A DNA stretch of 25,824 nt. Origin: Candidatus Levyibacteriota bacterium. GTDB taxonomy: Bacteria; Patescibacteria; Microgenomatia; Levybacterales; UBA12049. This document shows, piece by piece, positions 22,434 to 25,824 of this stretch (position 1 is its first letter; the number at the start of each line of letters is the position of its first letter). The DNA lies in the NCBI GenBank assembly GCA_016182425.1, contig JACPGP010000021.1:1-25824 (forward strand). Reading direction: 5' to 3'. Made by a program: the position numbers and the translations under genes. The notes beneath the pieces are model-generated. The model was not told the DNA's origin, ran no database searches, and saw only the letters and a list, made by a program, of their open reading frames with translations.

Positions 22434-22643
22434 TCGGGGAAGAAGAAGGGCAATTGACAATAGACCAAACAAACTGCCAAGCAGCACTGTTGCCCATACA
22501 AATACCTTTTCCAGGCTTCGCCTGCTTCTGTAAAATTCTCCCCCTCCCCCAAAGGCGCTGGACAAACCGCTACCTTGCATCTGAAGGAGAATAACCGCGA
22601 TCAAAAGAACAGAGATAATAATTTGTGCACCAAAAAGCAGCAT
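22431..22643 (-). CDS. secG: Preprotein translocase subunit SecG
   Basis: A 70-residue protein with two membrane helices (about 6-21 and 48-67) joined by the conserved loop QMQGSGLSSAFGGGGEFYRSRRSLEK, the classic SecG pattern of GLS-AFGGG and RR--EK. It assists SecYE in protein export. ATG 22643 is chosen over an upstream TTG (22685) that would overlap yvcK. A TATAAT lies 12 nt before this ATG. It sits between yvcK and a solute-binding protein gene on the same strand. Confidence 0.9.
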   Translation of the reverse strand: MLLFGAQIIISVLLIAVILLQMQGSGLSSAFGGGGEFYRSRRSLEKVFVWATVLLGSLFGLLSIALLLPR

Positions 22644-22655
22644 AATACCTAATTT

Positions 22656-22661
22656 ATTATA
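22656..22661 (-). promoter_or_regulatory. -10 box of secG
   Basis: A perfect TATAAT on the minus strand, overlapping the yvcK stop codon and lying 12 nt before the secG ATG, predicting a leader of about five nucleotides. The -35 is not clear. Confidence 0.5.
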
Positions 22662-23637
22662 TATGTTGGATGATAACTTTTGCAAGTTTCAAAGGAGTAT
22701 GATAAAGGGGAAATTTTTCATCAACAAGATCCGAGGCTATAATGTCAACTTTTTGACCAAGCATCAATTTACGAGGCAACACGCCGTCTGGGGAAACATA
22801 AGTATAATCATATCCTTTAGGTATCTTTACCTTAAACGAACTATTGACAATGACTGTATCAAACGGAAAAAAATCGAGATGTTTTTTAATGGCCTCAAGG
22901 TAGTTAGTGACAGTATAATCTCTGGTTTCATACGGCTTATTGGCTACATTTACCACGAATATTTTTTTTGCTTTGGTTTTTTTTAGCACATCTCTTATTT
23001 GCGGAATAATAAGCACCGGCATGATGGTGGTATACAAATCTCCCGGCCCGGCAATAATAGCATCGGCTTTGCTAAGCTGCGTAAGAAGCTCGGGGCTGGC
23101 TTTAGCGCTTTGTGGATGGAGTGTAACTGTTTCAATACCGGCTTTCCAATCGTATTTTCCCAAATCAATTGTTTCTTCGCCAAAAATTTCTTCTCCGCTT
23201 TTTGTCCTTATCGATATTCGAACCGGTTCTTGAGTGGCAGGAAGAAATCTGCCAGAAATGTTAAATGTTTTTTGGAAAAGGCCAATGGCTTTATTAAAAT
23301 CTCCGGTGACGTCGCGCATGGCCACCAAAATAAGACTACCCAGCTTGTGTCCTGCCAAATCCGCGTCTTTACCGTATCTGTTCCCCGGAAACCTGTAGGT
23401 AAGCATTTGGGAAATAAGAGGACTTTTACGACTGCCAATTGCCGCCATGCACGACACCACGTCTCCGGGCGGAAAAATGTGATAGAGACGGCGTAGTCTC
23501 CCAGCTGATCCGCCCTCGTCTGCCATAGAAACGGCAATGGTAATATTAGGCACATATTTTTTTAGACCCGTAATCAGGTTTACCGTGCCAATGCCTCCTC
23601 CCAAACAGACTATTTTTTTATTTATTTTATTAACCAT
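22657..23637 (-). CDS. yvcK: YvcK-family (CofD-like) protein, gluconeogenesis/cell-wall factor
   Basis: A 326-residue CofD-like protein. The nucleotide-binding start IVCLGGGIGTVNLITGLKKY, the motif MADEGGSAGRLR, PPGDVVSCMAAIG and IIAGPGDLYTTIMPVL are characteristic of YvcK. In other bacteria YvcK binds UDP-sugars and is needed for growth on gluconeogenic carbon and for normal cell-wall synthesis. It starts 16 nt inside the holin-family gene upstream, so the two are co-transcribed. No Shine-Dalgarno is visible. Confidence 0.92.
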   Translation of the reverse strand: MVNKINKKIVCLGGGIGTVNLITGLKKYVPNITIAVSMADEGGSAGRLRRLYHIFPPGDVVSCMAAIGSRKSPLISQMLTYRFPGNRYGKDADLAGHKLGSLILVAMRDVTGDFNKAIGLFQKTFNISGRFLPATQEPVRISIRTKSGEEIFGEETIDLGKYDWKAGIETVTLHPQSAKASPELLTQLSKADAIIAGPGDLYTTIMPVLIIPQIRDVLKKTKAKKIFVVNVANKPYETRDYTVTNYLEAIKKHLDFFPFDTVIVNSSFKVKIPKGYDYTYVSPDGVLPRKLMLGQKVDIIASDLVDEKFPLYHTPLKLAKVIIQHI

Positions 23638-24023
23638 GATATAACAGATGTAATGGCAGACAGGACAAACGCCGAGACAATATACGCGAAAAACAGATTA
23701 AAGACAATCTTGGGAATAATAAATCCCAAAAACGATGCTCCCTGAAAAGTAAAGGGGCTAATCATAATCTGAGGCACAAAAGCCGTCAAGATGTACAAAA
23801 TCAGCGCGTTACTCAAAAAAGAAAATGCGCCCATAGTGACTAGGTTAAAAGGCAGGGTTAAGATATTAAGAATAGGTCTAACAAAAGCCGATATAAATGC
23901 CAGCATCACCCCGGCGACAAGATACGTTTGCAACCCCCCGACAATTTTTACACCCGGCACCAACTGCCAAAGAATAAAAAGTGACACCGCGTGTAAAACG
24001 ACATTCCGAAGAATGGTTTTCAT
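23622..24023 (-). CDS. Four-helix membrane protein of the phage_holin_4_2 family
   Basis: A 133-residue protein with four hydrophobic segments (about 8-22, 34-55, 66-83 and 98-128). The blocks AFVRPILNILTLPFNLVTMGAFSFLSNALILYI match the widespread phage_holin_4_2 family, which despite its name is mostly chromosomal and of unknown role. There are no phage genes nearby. It is first in a minus-strand operon with yvcK, secG and the solute-binding protein. Confidence 0.85.
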   Translation of the reverse strand: MKTILRNVVLHAVSLFILWQLVPGVKIVGGLQTYLVAGVMLAFISAFVRPILNILTLPFNLVTMGAFSFLSNALILYILTAFVPQIMISPFTFQGASFLGFIIPKIVFNLFFAYIVSAFVLSAITSVISWLIK

Positions 24024-24037
24024 ATAAAGTAGTTTTG

Positions 24038-24067
24038 ATGCTACCAGATTATGAATGGTTGTGTCAA
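24038..24067 (-). promoter_or_regulatory. Promoter of the holin-yvcK-secG operon
   Basis: On the minus strand TTGACA (24062-24067) is followed after 18 nt by TAGCAT (24038-24043). The ATG at 24023 lies 14 nt further on, giving a leader of about seven nucleotides. Its -35 overlaps that of the divergent DUF2130 promoter. Confidence 0.5.
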
Positions 24068-24087
24068 ACCACTTTTTGGAGTATTAT
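24059..24087 (+). promoter_or_regulatory. Promoter of the DUF2130 gene
   Basis: TTGTGT (24059-24064), a 17-nt spacer and TATTAT (24082-24087) end ten nucleotides before ATG 24098. The predicted leader is about four nucleotides. Confidence 0.5.
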
Positions 24088-24097
24088 GGTATGCGCT

Positions 24098-25243
24098 ATG
24101 AATTCGGTTGTGTGTCCCCATTGTAAAAAATCTTTTGAAATATCCGATGCAATTAAGCATGAAATGGAAGAAAAAATCCTCCAACAAGAGCGTTTAAAAT
24201 TTAAAGACGAGCTGGAGAAGGCAAAAAGCGAACATGAAGAAAAGGTAGCTAAAAAACTGCAAGAACAATTTAGTCTCCAATTAAAACAGGCAAAAGAGGA
24301 GGCAATAGAAAAAGAGCAACGAATTAAAGACCTCCTTGAGCAATTAACAGAGTTAAATAAGGAGCTACGCGCAACACGTAGAGAAAAAGAAGAGGCAAAA
24401 CTTGACATGCAAAAGAAACTGGCAGAAGAGGAGGAAAAAATAAGGCATGAAGCGAAAGAAAAAGCAGAGGAAGAACAAAGACTAAAAATATTAGAAAAAG
24501 AAAAACAACTGCAGGAGGCATTAAAAGCCAACGAAGACATGCGAAGAAAATTGCAGCAGGGCTCCCAACAAATACAAGGTGAGGTATTTGAAGAAGAGTT
24601 TGAAGGCATACTCAAAAATCAGTACCCAAACGATAAAATTATACCGATATCTAAAGGCGTGCGGGGAGGGGATATCCTTCATGAAATCTGGGATAAACGT
24701 GGCAACTATTGCGGTAAAATTCTTTGGGAATTAAAAAATACCAAAGTATGGGGACAGGAATGGGTTGGTAAATTAAAGAACGACAAACGATCATCTAATT
24801 CTGACGAGGCAATTTTAATTTCCGAAGTTCTGCCCACCGGTATGAAAACCGCGGGTTACCTGGACGGTATCTGGGTGACGCAGAGAAACTTTGTTATTTC
24901 TCTTGCTGATACCATTCGCGCCAAACTAATCCAACTTTTTTATGTAAAAAATTCCGTTAAGGCAAAAGATGGGAAAATGGAGGTACTCTATCAATATCTC
25001 TCTGGGGTAGAATTTAAACATCGGGTTGAGGCTATTATTGAGGCGTTTACCAACATGCAAGTAGAAATTGAGAAGGAAAAGCGATATTTTGCCAACAAAT
25101 GGGCAAGAGATGGGAAAAATATCCGTCTGGTAATTGACAACACTTACGGTATGCATGGCGACTTCAAAGGAATTTTAGGGAACGTATTACCACAGATAAA
25201 GGGACTGGAAATGCTTGAGTTGGGGGATGGGAATGAGACCTGA
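24098..25243 (+). CDS. DUF2130 family coiled-coil protein
   Basis: A 381-residue protein. A short Cys pair (VCPHCKKSF, Cys6 and Cys9) opens the protein, followed by a long, highly charged coiled coil (about residues 20-160, rich in Glu, Lys and Gln). The C-terminal domain contains GEVFEEEFEGIL, ISKGVRGGDILHEIWD, GKILWELKNTK and EAILISEVLPTGM, the pattern of the DUF2130 family. That domain resembles a restriction-endonuclease-like fold (an E-x-K in WELKNTK), which is my inference. The function is unknown. In-frame ATGs exist at 23981 and 24086; ATG 24098 fits the promoter spacing and the family start. Confidence 0.82.
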   Translation: MNSVVCPHCKKSFEISDAIKHEMEEKILQQERLKFKDELEKAKSEHEEKVAKKLQEQFSLQLKQAKEEAIEKEQRIKDLLEQLTELNKELRATRREKEEAKLDMQKKLAEEEEKIRHEAKEKAEEEQRLKILEKEKQLQEALKANEDMRRKLQQGSQQIQGEVFEEEFEGILKNQYPNDKIIPISKGVRGGDILHEIWDKRGNYCGKILWELKNTKVWGQEWVGKLKNDKRSSNSDEAILISEVLPTGMKTAGYLDGIWVTQRNFVISLADTIRAKLIQLFYVKNSVKAKDGKMEVLYQYLSGVEFKHRVEAIIEAFTNMQVEIEKEKRYFANKWARDGKNIRLVIDNTYGMHGDFKGILGNVLPQIKGLEMLELGDGNET

Positions 25244-25282
25244 TTTAATCTTGGTTTGACACTATCTTTGTCATTATTAGTA

Positions 25283-25291
25283 TGCTATACT
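25283..25291 (+). promoter_or_regulatory. Extended -10 promoter of the SurA/PrsA-like gene
   Basis: TGCTATACT is an extended -10 (TGn plus TATACT) ending six nucleotides before the ATG at 25298. A TTGACA is present at 25256-25261, but the 24-nt spacer is too long for it to be the partner. The transcript should be leaderless. Confidence 0.6.
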
Positions 25292-25297
25292 TACAAA

Positions 25298-25824
25298 ATG
25301 CCTGCAAAAAAAATTGAAGAACTAAAGCAACTTTTTCTGGAAAAGCTTAGATCCTCAAAAATTATTGTTTTAGCAACCTCTGTTATTATTATTGCTTTCC
25401 TTCTTTACTATTTTAGAGGGGTTTTTGTGGCAGCCACGGTAAATGGCAAACCAATTTTAAGATTGTCTCTTATTAAAGAGCTGGAAAAACAAAACGGAAG
25501 GCGGGTTTTAGACAGCCTTATTACACAAACACTCATTCTTCAGGAAGCAAAAAAGCAAGGTGTGACGGTCGATAAAAAAGAAACAGATGCCGAAATCGCC
25601 AGAATAGAGGCTAATCTAGCAAAGCAGGGACAAACACTCGATGGTATTCTAATTATGCAGGGATTAAACAAAGAAACTCTCATCGAGCAGATTAGACTGG
25701 AAAAACTCATTGAAAAATTACTGGGAAAAGATGTTAAAGTAAGCGAAAAAGAAATTGAAGAATACATAGAAAAAAATCAGGAGAATATGCCAGAGGCCAC
25801 GGATGCGGCGAAATTAAAGGAAGC
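25298..25824 (+). CDS. Membrane-anchored SurA/PrsA-like foldase, N-terminal part
   Basis: An open frame runs from ATG 25298 to the right edge of the window (175 full codons). It has a charged N-terminus, one membrane helix (about 21-39), then AATVNGKPILRLSLIKELEKQNGRRVLDSLITQTLILQEAKKQGVTV, the typical SurA/PrsA N-terminal chaperone segment, and KVSEKEIEEYIEKN. Such proteins help exported proteins fold and often carry a parvulin prolyl isomerase domain further on, which would lie outside the window. No Shine-Dalgarno is seen. Confidence 0.82.
   Translation, partial: MPAKKIEELKQLFLEKLRSSKIIVLATSVIIIAFLLYYFRGVFVAATVNGKPILRLSLIKELEKQNGRRVLDSLITQTLILQEAKKQGVTVDKKETDAEIARIEANLAKQGQTLDGILIMQGLNKETLIEQIRLEKLIEKLLGKDVKVSEKEIEEYIEKNQENMPEATDAAKLKE

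Noticed and set aside
23622..24023. Prophage remnant, because of the holin-family protein.
   Set aside because: This family is usually chromosomal, and neighbours are yvcK and secG with no phage genes.
24064..24615. Long minus-strand frame rich in Ser, Cys and Phe opposite the DUF2130 gene.
   Set aside because: It is the mirror of Glu/Lys codons of the coiled coil; composition is unlike any real protein here.

Overview
The window reads as a compact, AT-rich bacterial chromosome segment using the standard bacterial code (TGA, TAA and TAG all act as stops). Minimised or unusual housekeeping proteins (a 227-residue HolA, a UvrC without its C-terminal HhH region, a YkuK-like protein, a HELLH-type small metallopeptidase), very short or negative gene spacing and single-helix-anchored extracytoplasmic proteins all suggest a Candidate Phyla Radiation/Patescibacteria genome, perhaps of Microgenomates type. 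That placement is inference; there is no rRNA or marker set here.

Layout. 1-1336 (minus): ArsR-type regulator, membrane thioredoxin and CcdA (partial), a thiol-redox operon. 1368-4390 (minus): trehalose pathway, OtsB plus an OtsA fused behind a two-helix sensor/HAMP-like module. 4548-5691 (plus): two overlapping, unrecognised secreted proteins. 5645-8641: a PIG-L/LmbE deacetylase (minus) divergent from an MshC-like cysteine ligase (plus), which runs into a secreted glycoside-hydrolase-like protein; the first two resemble the MshB and MshC steps of mycothiol synthesis. 8667-14042 (plus): YkuK, small metallopeptidase, HolA, phosphomannomutase/phosphoglucomutase, PGI/PMI and a GAF histidine kinase. 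14002-14424 (minus): a single-domain response regulator that overlaps the kinase tail-to-tail. 14470-15238: a RAYT/IS200-like element with hairpin inverted repeats, followed by a 39-codon relic of what looks like a sigma-70 region 4. 15446-21076 (plus): uvrA, a secreted/membrane transglutaminase-like protein, and uvrC. 21063-24023 (minus): a four-helix holin-family membrane protein, YvcK, SecG and a membrane-anchored family-5 solute-binding protein. 24098-25824 (plus): a DUF2130 coiled-coil protein and the start of a membrane-anchored SurA/PrsA-like foldase.

Two features recur. First, many genes have a good -10 box only 6-10 nt upstream of the ATG, several with a TTGACA-like -35 at 17-18 nt, so their mRNAs should be leaderless or nearly so. 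A clear Shine-Dalgarno was seen only inside an operon (the histidine kinase). Second, coding overlaps are frequent: three tail-to-tail pairs, and a 77-nt same-strand overlap where the transglutaminase protein's C-terminal membrane helix and the conserved UvrC N-terminus use the same DNA in different frames.

The most interesting points are the MshB/MshC-like divergent pair with its shared palindromic -10 element, the sensor-fused OtsA, the leaderless promoter pattern and the tgl/uvrC overprint. All function calls come from reading motifs by eye; no database search was run.
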